Source of the DNA: Mucilaginibacter corticis
Lineage (GTDB): Bacteria; Bacteroidota; Bacteroidia; Sphingobacteriales; Sphingobacteriaceae
Direction of reading: 5' to 3'
Length of the DNA: 64,000 bases
NCBI RefSeq assembly: GCF_007558865.1
Contig: NZ_VLPK01000003.1
Location: 496,001-560,000, forward strand
Shown: positions 8,208 to 15,666 of the stretch, piece by piece
Numbering within the stretch: the first letter of the stretch is position 1
Layout of the letters: every line of letters starts with the position of its first letter
Made by a program: the position numbers and the translations under genes
Notes under the pieces: generated by a model
What the model was told of the DNA's origin: nothing
The model's database searches: none
What the model saw: only the letters and a program-made list of their open reading frames with translations

Positions 8208-9056
8208 TTACTTCAATAACAACACTGGTACAGCTGCGCTTTCTGCCAGTTGCTGCGAGACACTGTCATGCAACAGCGACTGGAAAAAGCTATACTTATG
8301 CGGCAAGGCAATTACAAGTTGAGCGTCATTATCCGTAGCAAAATGGAGTATCCCGTTTATCACATCTGTATTGTTTACGTAGCTGTAGGTTGGTTGATAA
8401 GGCGACAACATTTTATGCAAAGCGGTTTCCTCGGCCCGGCGCTCTGCATCGCCGGCAAGGTGCCTTGAATCTTTATCAATGTTTACCACCAGCAGTTCAA
8501 ATTTTTTCTTATCCAGCAAGCGTTTCAAGGATTCAAGCGGTACGGTTTCTTTAACCTTATCAAAATCGCAGGCAACAACTACGCGCCTGATATTTTCAAA
8601 ATCATAAGACGGCGGCACTACAATTACCGGCACCGGGCTGGCTTTTGATATTTTTATTACGTGGCTACCCACCTGCGAATCGTTTTTACTGGTATTACCC
8701 TTGCTGCCTAAAATTACCAAATCGGCATTTTTGTCTTCTACATTTTCAATAACGGCACGCAGCAGGTGCGACCGGTTAAGGTGAGTGGTAATTTGAACTC
8801 CTTCCCTAACCAATTTACTTAATTTATGCTTTAAATGTTCCAGGTTTTTTATCCTGTCGGCAGCATTTTGCTCTATCTCCTCCTCTCGTAATTGCACCAT
8901 ATCCGGGTTAGGCAGCATCGTCTCCAGTGGCGAGACATAGTAAGCATTTAACAAAACAATGTGCTCAACATTGGTTTGTTTACTTAGTTCGGCGGCAAAT
9001 TCTGCAGCGTGTACGGACGCGCGCGAAAAATCGATGGGTACAAGATAGGTCTTCAT
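8208..9056 (-). CDS. Tandem universal stress protein
   Basis: 282-residue cytoplasmic protein made of two UspA-type domains in tandem. The first begins KTYLVPIDFSRASVHAAEFA and contains the nucleotide-binding block VILGSKGNTSKNDSQVGSH near residue 135, close to the GxxGxxxxxxxGS pattern of ATP-binding Usp proteins. The second (VVVACDFDKVKETV onward, ending AESAAVPVLLLK) lacks a clear glycine loop, so only one half probably binds ATP. The operon status is single. Its product may answer redox or starvation stress, as in other Bacteroidota, but no regulator is adjacent. Confidence 0.88.
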   Translation of the reverse strand: MKTYLVPIDFSRASVHAAEFAAELSKQTNVEHIVLLNAYYVSPLETMLPNPDMVQLREEEIEQNAADRIKNLEHLKHKLSKLVREGVQITTHLNRSHLLRAVIENVEDKNADLVILGSKGNTSKNDSQVGSHVIKISKASPVPVIVVPPSYDFENIRRVVVACDFDKVKETVPLESLKRLLDKKKFELLVVNIDKDSRHLAGDAERRAEETALHKMLSPYQPTYSYVNNTDVINGILHFATDNDAQLVIALPHKYSFFQSLLHDSVSQQLAESAAVPVLLLK

Positions 9057-9179
9057 TATATTAGAATTTATAAAATATATGTCTTTTTGACTTTTTAGGT
9101 CTAAAAGTTAGTATATACAAAATTACTTGGTCTTTAGGTTCTCTTTGTCAGATAAAACACATAAATATAAATAGAGTTT

Positions 9180-9213
9180 ACGTAGAATTAACAACAAAAT
9201 TGTTGTTCTGCGT
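9180..9213 (-). terminator. Probable terminator of prmA
   Basis: Hairpin with a perfect AACAACAA/TTGTTGTT stem (9190-9197 and 9200-9207). An outer six-base stem (9180-9185 with 9208-9213, one G-U pair) extends it. It lies 31 bases beyond the prmA stop codon on the minus strand. There is no strong T-run. Confidence 0.55.
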
Positions 9214-9243
9214 AATCAAATAATGAAGATTAGAACCGGAAGA

Positions 9244-10080
9244 TTATTTGATAAACTTAGCGGCCACCCACTCTTTATCCTTTTTGTGGATAATGTATTT
9301 CAGGCCGTATTTGCGGGCTTCGTCAGTAATGATATCAAGGTCTGGGGTTTCATAAAACCCGCTGAAATAGATCTCGCCATCGGGCTTTAAGGCTTCCGCG
9401 TAGCGCGACATCTGATCGATCAATATATTGCGGTTAATGTTGGCCAGGATAACATCATATTGCTCGTCGGGAATAGCTTCTTTTGATCCGCAGAGCGCGG
9501 TAATGTTATCAATATGGTTTAGCTGCGCGTTCTCAATAGTGCTGTCATAACAAACCGGGTCATAATCAATAGCCACTACACGCCCGGCACCAAGCTTGGC
9601 AGCCATTATCGCCAGGATACCGGTACCGCATCCCATATCCAATACCTCTTTGCCGGCAAAATCATTCTCAAGCATTAATTGCAGCATCATGGCTGTAGTT
9701 TGATGATGGCCGGTGCCAAAAGCCATCTTGGGGTCAATCACTATCTCATACTTAAACTCGGGCCTTGGCTCGTGGAAAGTAGCGCGTACAAACACCTGGT
9801 CGCCAATGGTTATGGGTTCAAAATTACTTTCCCATACTTCGTTCCAGTTTTTTTGGGGGATAAGCGTTACTTCGTAACTGAACGTAAAAAGGTCGCGGTA
9901 GGGCAATAAGGTTTCTCGAACCAGTTCCTCGTTAAAATCATCAGCCGGGATATATGCCTTAAAACCCAGGTCCACCTCCTCAAACGTATCAAAACCTACC
10001 TCGCCCAAAGCATTGATCAAAAGGTCCTGCTGGTAATCTTCGGTAGTTATGGTAGTGAAAAGGAGTTCGTAGTAATTCAT
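9244..10080 (-). CDS. prmA: Ribosomal protein L11 methyltransferase PrmA
   Basis: S-adenosylmethionine-dependent methyltransferase that trimethylates ribosomal protein L11. 278 residues, typical for the Bacteroidota form. The N-terminal substrate-recognition domain begins MNYYELLFTTITTEDYQQD. The catalytic domain has KMAFGTGHHQTTAMML near residue 118 and the SAM-binding loop VLDMGCGTGILAIMAAK near residue 145, then DVILANINRNIL, the NPPY-like block of PrmA. It overlaps the upstream membrane-protein gene by four bases (ATGA, 10077-10080), so the two are translationally coupled, downstream of tpiA. Confidence 0.95.
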   Translation of the reverse strand: MNYYELLFTTITTEDYQQDLLINALGEVGFDTFEEVDLGFKAYIPADDFNEELVRETLLPYRDLFTFSYEVTLIPQKNWNEVWESNFEPITIGDQVFVRATFHEPRPEFKYEIVIDPKMAFGTGHHQTTAMMLQLMLENDFAGKEVLDMGCGTGILAIMAAKLGAGRVVAIDYDPVCYDSTIENAQLNHIDNITALCGSKEAIPDEQYDVILANINRNILIDQMSRYAEALKPDGEIYFSGFYETPDLDIITDEARKYGLKYIIHKKDKEWVAAKFIK

Positions 10081-10550
10081 GATTCGTTATCAGTTTCGGC
10101 GACGGGTTGCGTTTTTCTAAACGCTTTCCAGTCTAACAGGTACAGTAATAAAAAATTGATCACCCAATAAAACAGCTGCACCCCTGTCATAAACCAGCCG
10201 ATATCAATAAAGCGGCTCTTTTTTGTTTCAGGATCCCAGATCGCATAAGCCAATCCGAAAGCAAATATCGCGCAAATCAAAATCAAAGTTATAAAAATAA
10301 GAATAGCCGATTTTGGTTTCGCTATGATCTTTCTCCATAGCGGCATTACAATTAAGAATTGGGTAAGTAAGGCAATGATTATTTGCGCGGGCGCAAATAT
10401 TTTATAATAAGAGATGAGGCCGTAAACAGAGTCTTCGCCCATGTTCTCGGCCGCGTTAACGTGGTGAAAAACAGGGGTGAATTTTATAAATAAAGCAAAC
10501 GCCCAAAAAGCAAATAAAGGGGGCAGTATAACTTTAATAAAATACTTCAT
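10077..10550 (-). CDS. Four-helix membrane protein of unknown function
   Basis: 157 residues with about four predicted transmembrane helices: residues 5-23, 48-70, 83-107 and 120-141. The charged C-terminal tail (KAFRKTQPVAETDNES) is probably cytoplasmic. I recognise no family motif. It is translationally coupled to prmA through a four-base overlap and follows tpiA across a word-built hairpin, so it is transcribed with housekeeping genes. No function should be assigned. Confidence 0.8.
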   Translation of the reverse strand: MKYFIKVILPPLFAFWAFALFIKFTPVFHHVNAAENMGEDSVYGLISYYKIFAPAQIIIALLTQFLIVMPLWRKIIAKPKSAILIFITLILICAIFAFGLAYAIWDPETKKSRFIDIGWFMTGVQLFYWVINFLLLYLLDWKAFRKTQPVAETDNES

Positions 10551-10554
10551 TTTA

Positions 10555-10645
10555 GTAGCAAGTAGTTAGTATCAAGCAGCAAGACATTGATTTTGTTTAA
10601 AATAGTTTCACTTATCTTGATACTAATTACTCAATACTAAGTCTT
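10555..10645. repeat. Word-built hairpin, TATCAAG type, copy 1
   Basis: Arms at 10561-10576 and 10616-10631 pair at 15 of 16 positions. Each side is built from variants of AGTATCAAG/CTTGATACT, with further word copies spilling outside the stem (TCAATACTAAGTC). It fills the gap between tpiA and the membrane-protein gene on the same strand. It shares its words with the element at 19149-19248. Confidence 0.8.
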
Positions 10646-11408
10646 AGTTAAAAGCTTTTACAATATCGGTAAAATCGCGTGATTTTAGTGACGCGCCGCC
10701 GATTAAACCGCCGTCTATATCCGCGCAGCCAAATAATTCTGAAGCGTTTTTAGGGTTGCAGCTGCCGCCATATAGTATGGTAGTAGCATCGGCAACCGAC
10801 TGATCATATTTAGCGGCAATTTCCTTGCGGATAAACGCGTGGATCTCCTGCGCCTGGTCTGACGTTGCGGTTACACCTGTACCAATGGCCCAAACAGGCT
10901 CATAAGCCAAAACCAATTTAGCAAATTGTGTGGCATCTAAATGAAAAACACCTTCAACCAATTGGCTTTTTATTACATCAAAATGCTGGTTTGACTCGCG
11001 CTCCTGCAAAGTCTCGCCGATGCAGAAGATCGGTTTCAGATCATTAGCTAAGGCTGTATCCGTTTTTTTAGCCAGCAGCTCATTGGTTTCGCCAAAATAC
11101 TGGCGACGCTCTGAGTGGCCTAAAATAACGTAAGCAGCGCCAACAGATTTAACCTGCCTTGCAGACACCTCGCCGGTATAAGCGCCGCTTTCTGCCTGGT
11201 GCGCGTTTTGCGCGCCGATAGAAACCTTTGCCGAACCTTTAGCCAGCTGAACCAGGCTATGTAAATGAATAAACGGGCTGCAAACCACAACTTCCTGCGT
11301 TCCGGTAGCTTCGTCTTTAACCATATTTACAACTTCAGAAAACAAAGACAAACCTTCGTTATAATCTAAGTTCATTTTCCAGTTTCCGGCAACAATTTTT
11401 TTTCTCAT
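10644..11408 (-). CDS. tpiA: Triosephosphate isomerase
   Basis: Glycolytic and gluconeogenic enzyme interconverting dihydroxyacetone phosphate and glyceraldehyde 3-phosphate. 254 residues, normal length. The substrate-binding lysine is in AGNWKMN (residues 7-13), the catalytic histidine in ILGHSERR near residue 95-102, and the catalytic glutamate in AYEPVWAIGTG near residue 168. The phosphate loop near the C-terminus reads GGLIGGASL. All catalytic residues are intact. It lies downstream of the GlmU-like gene on the same strand, separated by a word-built repeat. Confidence 0.97.
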   Translation of the reverse strand: MRKKIVAGNWKMNLDYNEGLSLFSEVVNMVKDEATGTQEVVVCSPFIHLHSLVQLAKGSAKVSIGAQNAHQAESGAYTGEVSARQVKSVGAAYVILGHSERRQYFGETNELLAKKTDTALANDLKPIFCIGETLQERESNQHFDVIKSQLVEGVFHLDATQFAKLVLAYEPVWAIGTGVTATSDQAQEIHAFIRKEIAAKYDQSVADATTILYGGSCNPKNASELFGCADIDGGLIGGASLKSRDFTDIVKAFN

Positions 11409-11424
11409 GATTGGTTTTTTAATA

Positions 11425-11507
11425 GACCATGGTCCATAGTCAATGGACCATAGTATGGTGATTTATAATTTATTTTAACCATGGACTATCGGCCATGGAC
11501 TATCGAC
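11425..11507. repeat. Word-built hairpin, CCATGGACTAT type
   Basis: Left side 11425-11454 and right side 11478-11507 are made of alternating forms of ATGGTCCATAG and CCATGGACTAT. They can fold in more than one register because the word CCATGG is itself a palindrome. It sits between the GlmU-like gene and tpiA. Confidence 0.8.
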
Positions 11508-11511
11508 TTAT

Positions 11512-12672
11512 TTAAAATACTTTTCTATACTTTTCTGTAAGCGTAAAAACTGTCCTTAACAGTTCCTGTTCAATTTCATCAAACGGACGGGTGCGACGTT
11601 CATAAACCAGCTGGGCGGTTTCAAACATTTTCTTGATTGAATATACCTCAAAACCATGTGCTCCGCCCCAAGCAAAATCAGGCACAAAGTTACGCGGGTA
11701 ACCTGCACCAAAAACATTAGCACTTACCCCTACGACTGTACCTGTGTTAAACATGGTATTAATACCGCATTTAGCATGATCGGCCATGATCAAGCCACAA
11801 AATTGCAAACCTGTTTTACGGAAACGCTCTGTAGTGTAATCCCAAAGCTTTACCTCGGCATAGTTATTTTTAAGGTTTGAGTTATTGCTGTCGGCACCGA
11901 TATTGCACCATTCGCCTAACACAGCATTGCCCAAATAACCTTCATGCCCTTTAGATGAATAGCCCCAGATCACGGCGTTATTGATCTCGCCGCCAACGCG
12001 CGAAAAAGGCCCTATGGTAGTTGCACCATAGATCTTACTACCCATTTTAATTTGAGAGTTATCACAAAGCGCTAAAGCGCCCCTGATATTTGTACCTTCC
12101 CAAACGCTGCTGTTTTTACCTAGGTAAATTGGGCCATTTGTGGTGTTAAACGTCGAGCATTCGGCAGTTGCGCCTTCTTCAGCAAAAAAATCAGCACCTA
12201 TAATGGTATTAGTATCGCTGATTTTAACACTTTCACGGCCTTTGGTTAATAGTTTATAGTCTTTACGCAGCTCGATATCATTCTTACTGAAGATATGCTC
12301 TGGATGTTTTATACTGATAAAAAACGGATTGTAATTGGTAACGTTACTAAACTCGCTATCCGTAGCACCCTTTGCTGCTATTAAAAACTCGCCCTGTTTT
12401 AATGCCTCGCCTGTTTTAAGCTGGCTGATGGCTTCAAGTAATCCCTCATCAGGGCAAACAGAACCATTGATATACAGGTCATCAATCCCTGTTTTCACGG
12501 GATATTTAGCTTGCAGATAAGGTTGTGTCTGGAAAGAATAGGTTGTATCCAGGTGTTTGGCCCATTTCTCGGCAATGGTGAGTATACCAATGCGCAGATC
12601 AGCAACCGGGCGGGTGTATGTTAACGGTAGAAGTGTTTGGTGTGCGTTATCGTCAAATAGGATAATTGCCAT
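11512..12672 (-). CDS. GlmU-like sugar nucleotidyltransferase/acyltransferase (Bacteroidota type)
   Basis: 386 residues. The N-terminal part (IILFDDNAHQTLLPLTYTRP) is a divergent nucleotidyltransferase domain, and the C-terminal half is a left-handed beta-helix with hexapeptide-like turns (GAFSRV-like, GNAVLGEW, GTVVGVSANVFG). This matches the alternative GlmU family of Bacteroidota, proposed to make UDP-GlcNAc from glucosamine 1-phosphate for peptidoglycan and LPS. The activity is inferred from family and not from catalytic residues that I can align with confidence. It is the first gene ahead of tpiA. Confidence 0.85.
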   Translation of the reverse strand: MAIILFDDNAHQTLLPLTYTRPVADLRIGILTIAEKWAKHLDTTYSFQTQPYLQAKYPVKTGIDDLYINGSVCPDEGLLEAISQLKTGEALKQGEFLIAAKGATDSEFSNVTNYNPFFISIKHPEHIFSKNDIELRKDYKLLTKGRESVKISDTNTIIGADFFAEEGATAECSTFNTTNGPIYLGKNSSVWEGTNIRGALALCDNSQIKMGSKIYGATTIGPFSRVGGEINNAVIWGYSSKGHEGYLGNAVLGEWCNIGADSNNSNLKNNYAEVKLWDYTTERFRKTGLQFCGLIMADHAKCGINTMFNTGTVVGVSANVFGAGYPRNFVPDFAWGGAHGFEVYSIKKMFETAQLVYERRTRPFDEIEQELLRTVFTLTEKYRKVF

Positions 12673-12683
12673 GGCGCAAAAAT

Positions 12684-12712
12684 AAAAAAAGTCCCGACTG
12701 CAAAGCCGGGAC
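12684..12712 (-). terminator. Intrinsic terminator of rpmE
   Basis: GTCCCG/CGGGAC stem (12691-12696 and 12707-12712) followed on the minus strand by a run of seven T. It lies between the rpmE stop codon and the GlmU-like start codon. Confidence 0.8.
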
Positions 12713-12737
12713 CGGGAAATATTTTATCAACAAGCTA

Positions 12738-12986
12738 TTAGTTCTTGTTGTAACGGGTACGGAATTTATCAATACGGCCCGCAGTATCAACCAGTTTCAT
12801 TTTACCGGTGTAAAAAGGGTGCGATGTATGAGAAATCTCTAATTTTACTAACGGATATTCGTTACCGTCTTCCCATTTTACAGTTTCACGGGTGTCGATA
12901 CATGATTTAGTGATAAAAGAATAGTCGTTAGACATATCTTTAAATACAACTAATCTATAGTTTGATGGATGCAGATCTTTTTTCAT
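12738..12986 (-). CDS. rpmE: 50S ribosomal protein L31 type B
   Basis: L31 of the large ribosomal subunit, bridging the two subunits. 82 residues, the longer type B form (MKKDLHPSNYRLVVF, ending DKFRTRYNKN). It has a single cysteine (KSCIDTRE) and no CxxC pair, so it is the zinc-independent form, normally used under zinc limitation when a type A copy also exists. No Zur site could be recognised. The leader is unusual: a start-region duplication and a hairpin lie upstream. Confidence 0.95.
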   Translation of the reverse strand: MKKDLHPSNYRLVVFKDMSNDYSFITKSCIDTRETVKWEDGNEYPLVKLEISHTSHPFYTGKMKLVDTAGRIDKFRTRYNKN

Positions 12987-13073
12987 CTTTATAATTTGTT
13001 CTATGTCGGTGATGAAGCTATCATAAGCATTAATTTGCCTTTGGCAGCTTATGATGGTTTCATCTTTATAATT
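12981..13073 (-). promoter_or_regulatory. rpmE leader with duplicated start region, tiny ORF and hairpin
   Basis: The 16-base block around the rpmE start codon (12981-12996) is repeated exactly at 13058-13073. On the minus strand the upstream copy opens a four-codon ORF (MKPS, ATG 13063-13061, stop at 13051-13049). Between the copies lies a hairpin with perfect nine-base arms (13020-13028 and 13047-13055) and an inner TGCC/GGCA stem. The hairpin overlaps the stop region of the small ORF. An autoregulatory leader for L31 is a reasonable inference, since other ribosomal proteins bind their own leaders. Confidence 0.6.
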
Positions 13074-13100
13074 CTCTTCTTCTTTCTAATAAAAGAGGTG

Positions 13101-13108
13101 CAAATGTA
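13101..13108 (-). promoter_or_regulatory. -7 box for rpmE
   Basis: TACATTTG on the minus strand, a full match to the Bacteroidota TAnnTTTG box, placing transcription start roughly 110 bases before the rpmE start. It is identical to the rpmH -7 box. A TTG at normal spacing was not found. Confidence 0.6.
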
Positions 13109-13233
13109 GTGATATAATTCAAAAGTAAAAAGTCAAAATTAAAAAATTATTAACAGTTTGAAAAATGGGTATTGAAGATGAAAGATTGGTAGTTTTGAGG
13201 AAGTTACTTATGTCTTATCTTAATTATCCAGTA

Positions 13234-14139
13234 ATGACAACTTGTAAGTCATTATTAGTAAACATTTCATTCGCTTTGGTCTTTCTCTTCCAAACCAATT
13301 TATCATTCGGGCAGAATGTACTGCAAGCAAAGATCGGCCAATGCGCAAAAAATGCAAATGGCAACGTTGGCGTTTACGCATTGGTGTTGGAAACCGGCGA
13401 AACAGTTTCTTACAATGGCGATAAAAAGTTCCCGATGCAAAGTGTGTACAAATTCCCCATCGCTATGGCTGTGCTTGACAGGGTTGATAAAAAACAGCTA
13501 TCCCTCAACAAAAAGATCAGTGTTACCAAAGCCGACTATATCGCTAAGATCGGGCATAGCCCGCTGCGTGATAAATTTCCAAACGGTACGGACATTGCTA
13601 TTAAAGACCTGGTAAAATACAGCGTTTCAGAAAGTGATGGTTCAGCATCTGATGTATTAGTGCGGCTATTGGGCGGCACAAAGTTCGCGAATGAATATGT
13701 TCATCGACTGGGTGTAAAAGATATAGCGATAGCTACAACAGAGAAGATCCAGGTTGAAAATGACACGATACAATATCAAAACTGGGCTACCCCAAAGGCA
13801 ATGACCAGTCTTTTAAACATTTTCTACACCCGACATAAACTTTCTGCAAGCAGCAGGGCTGTGTTGTTAAATGACATGATCACCTCAACTCCCGGCGCTA
13901 AAAGATTAAAGGGTTTACTGCCTGTGGGAACCATTGTAGCGCACAAAACCGGCACGGCAGGCACCTTCAACGGCTTAACAAGGGCCACAAACGATGCCGG
14001 GATAATCACACTACCCAACGGCAAACATTTGGCGATAACGGTTTTTATAGCTGACTCGCACTCAAGCGAAGAAATACGGGAATTGACTATAGCAAAGATC
14101 GGTAAGGCTGCTTTTGATTATTGGGGCGGTGGAAAGTAA
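13234..14139 (+). CDS. Class A beta-lactamase, subclass A2-like
   Basis: Periplasmic serine beta-lactamase, 301 residues from the chosen start. That start (13234) gives a standard signal peptide ending near LSFGQ; longer in-frame starts exist at 13165 and 13210. The nucleophile block is SVYK (70-73), the second block SDG (134-136), the general base E170 in ATTEKI, and the third block HKTG (237-240). QYQNWATP and AHKTGT follow the PER/VEB/CfxA pattern. The second block is SDG, not SDN: the Asn132 position (Ambler) is glycine, as in M. tuberculosis BlaC. No mobile element flanks it, so it looks chromosomal and resident. Spectrum cannot be inferred safely. Confidence 0.9.
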   Translation: MTTCKSLLVNISFALVFLFQTNLSFGQNVLQAKIGQCAKNANGNVGVYALVLETGETVSYNGDKKFPMQSVYKFPIAMAVLDRVDKKQLSLNKKISVTKADYIAKIGHSPLRDKFPNGTDIAIKDLVKYSVSESDGSASDVLVRLLGGTKFANEYVHRLGVKDIAIATTEKIQVENDTIQYQNWATPKAMTSLLNIFYTRHKLSASSRAVLLNDMITSTPGAKRLKGLLPVGTIVAHKTGTAGTFNGLTRATNDAGIITLPNGKHLAITVFIADSHSSEEIRELTIAKIGKAAFDYWGGGK

Positions 14140-14143
14140 CGCG

Positions 14144-14192
14144 ATAGTCTGAAGACTATTTGCATAATAGTTCGAAGTCACAGACTTCGAAC
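14144..14192. repeat. Two adjacent palindromes, ATAGTCT and GTTCGAAGTC
   Basis: A seven-base inverted repeat (14144-14150 and 14153-14159) is followed by a perfect ten-base one with a three-base loop (14170-14179 and 14183-14192). They lie between two convergent genes. Both arms share the idea of an AGTCTGA/CAGACT word. They may terminate transcription, although no T-run follows. Confidence 0.7.
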
Positions 14193-14204
14193 AGCGGGGG
14201 AAAA

Positions 14205-14981
14205 TCAGGAACTTATATTATTCACTTTATCGTATGCGTCACATCGTCTGAACAAGATAAACTGTTTCATACCTTTAAATTCACCGGGCATTTCCCAGCT
14301 CTTAGCATAATTGAAAATTTCTTTTTCGCCCAACTCCCAAGGAACGTTATTAAAAAGGCATTCGCCAATAATCTCCCCATCGGCCCTTTTTGAAATATAA
14401 ACCTTTAACCAGTTTATTTTGTTATTGCTTAACCGACTTGGAATTTTATCCTTTAATAAATCAAAAATCAGTTCGGTTTGCGGTTGTTCACTCCATTCAC
14501 CTTGTATCAGTAAGTCTCCTAATTTGGGATGAAACAACATATATTCGCCATTTATCATCGCCATAAAGTCAAGGTCAGGGTCGTGACTATCCGTAAAACT
14601 GTCAATTATGGTTACAAATGTTGAAGTTATATAATTGTTTAAAGCAGTATTGGTTTGATCTTCAATTGAGAGTCCGGCACCCACAATACTTTCTATTATT
14701 CCGTCAGGAAAATATATCGCGTGCGAAGCAGATACCATTAGATGCATTATGCTTGGATGGCTGTCTGGGTTTTCTACTACCATTACACCTATTTCTAAAT
14801 CATTATTCACGATTATAGACAGGTATTGTGTATGTCTTTCAACCCGATATCCCATTTCAACAAGCCGAGACTCAAGAGCAGCCAACACATATGCATTTTT
14901 ATTCAACCGGGGCAGCTCATTTCTTTGTACATCTTCAGGTGTTTCAGTTATTTTTTTCTTAAAAAAATCAAATAAGCCCAT
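14205..14981 (-). CDS. Cytoplasmic protein of unknown function (possibly DUF6348-like)
   Basis: 258 residues, no signal peptide or membrane segment. It begins MGLFDFFKKKITET, a common start in small uncharacterised Bacteroidota proteins. It contains ESRLVEMGYRVERHTQYLSI followed by an alpha/beta region with HPSIMHLMVSASHAIYFPDG and a C-terminal FILFRRCDAYD. From memory it resembles DUF6348-type proteins, some found near polymorphic-toxin immunity genes, but I cannot verify this. It is AT-richer than its neighbours and stands alone, so it may be acquired. Confidence 0.62.
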   Translation of the reverse strand: MGLFDFFKKKITETPEDVQRNELPRLNKNAYVLAALESRLVEMGYRVERHTQYLSIIVNNDLEIGVMVVENPDSHPSIMHLMVSASHAIYFPDGIIESIVGAGLSIEDQTNTALNNYITSTFVTIIDSFTDSHDPDLDFMAMINGEYMLFHPKLGDLLIQGEWSEQPQTELIFDLLKDKIPSRLSNNKINWLKVYISKRADGEIIGECLFNNVPWELGEKEIFNYAKSWEMPGEFKGMKQFILFRRCDAYDKVNNISS

Positions 14982-15036
14982 TCGTTTTGTTGTCTTGTGT
15001 TATTACCAGAGAAGTAAAATACGCTATATCATAAAG

Positions 15037-15447
15037 TTATGGATTAGGCACTAACTCCTGCACCAACTCTACCAACACCCCACCCGCGGTTTTAGGATGT
15101 ACAAAACAAACCAGCTTATTATCAGCGCCGGGTTTAGGTTCATCGTTTAGCAAAACAAAACCTTCACCTTTAAGTCTGGCCATTTCGGCTTTAATATCAT
15201 CAACCTCAAATGCGATGTGATGGATCCCCTCTCCTTTTTTGGCGATGAATTTGGCTATCGGGCTATCGGCAGATGATGCTTCAAGGAGTTCTATTTTGTT
15301 GGGGCCGCTTTGCAAGAACGCGGTTTTAACACCTTCGGTGACCACCTCTTCAATTTTGTAAACAGTGGTATTTAATAGTTTTTCATACAGGCTGCCGGCA
15401 GCTTCAAGATCGCTTACGGCAATGCCAATATGTTCTATTTTGTTCAT
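15037..15447 (-). CDS. mce: Methylmalonyl-CoA epimerase
   Basis: Epimerase converting (S)- to (R)-methylmalonyl-CoA in propionyl-CoA metabolism. About 136 residues in the vicinal-oxygen-chelate fold. The start at 15447 gives MNKIEHIGIAVSDLEAA, the normal family start; an ATG six bases earlier is possible. Metal ligands are H in EHIGIAV, H in GIHHIAFEV and E near the end in VLVELVQE. QSGPNKIELLE and the GEGIHHIAF block separate it from glyoxalase I. The mutase subunits are not in this window. Confidence 0.92.
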   Translation of the reverse strand: MNKIEHIGIAVSDLEAAGSLYEKLLNTTVYKIEEVVTEGVKTAFLQSGPNKIELLEASSADSPIAKFIAKKGEGIHHIAFEVDDIKAEMARLKGEGFVLLNDEPKPGADNKLVCFVHPKTAGGVLVELVQELVPNP

Positions 15448-15534
15448 ATACAAATATATAAATATTTTAGAAGTATGGTGGCGCTATACTGTCAGAAAAT
15501 GGCTGCACAAAAACACACCTGTAAGTCAGGAAAA

Positions 15535-15625
15535 GTGTACCAAACTGTACCACCAAACCGAATTACGGAAATTAATCTATTCATTTGCAACAACATACAA
15601 AAAAGGTGTACCAAACTGTATCACC
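15535..15625. repeat. 20-base direct repeat pair in the mce upstream gap
   Basis: The 20-base word starting GTGTACCAAACTGTA occurs at 15535-15554 and again at 15606-15625, identical at 19 of 20 bases and offset by 71 bases. The gap 15454-15666 has no convincing gene. The mce promoter is presumably here, so these might be paired regulator sites. They may instead be another intergenic repeat family. Confidence 0.6.
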
Positions 15626-15666
15626 GGGAGACACTCAATTTGGCACACGTGATCGGGCTGCAAAAC

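Noticed and set aside
9091..9110. A second MntR-type operator before the universal stress gene
   Set aside because: Only one half-site (GTCTAAA) matches; the rest is not a good palindrome.
13165..14204. Beta-lactamase gene as a recent mobile acquisition
   Set aside because: No insertion sequence, integron or transposase is beside it, and the flanks are ordinary short palindromes.
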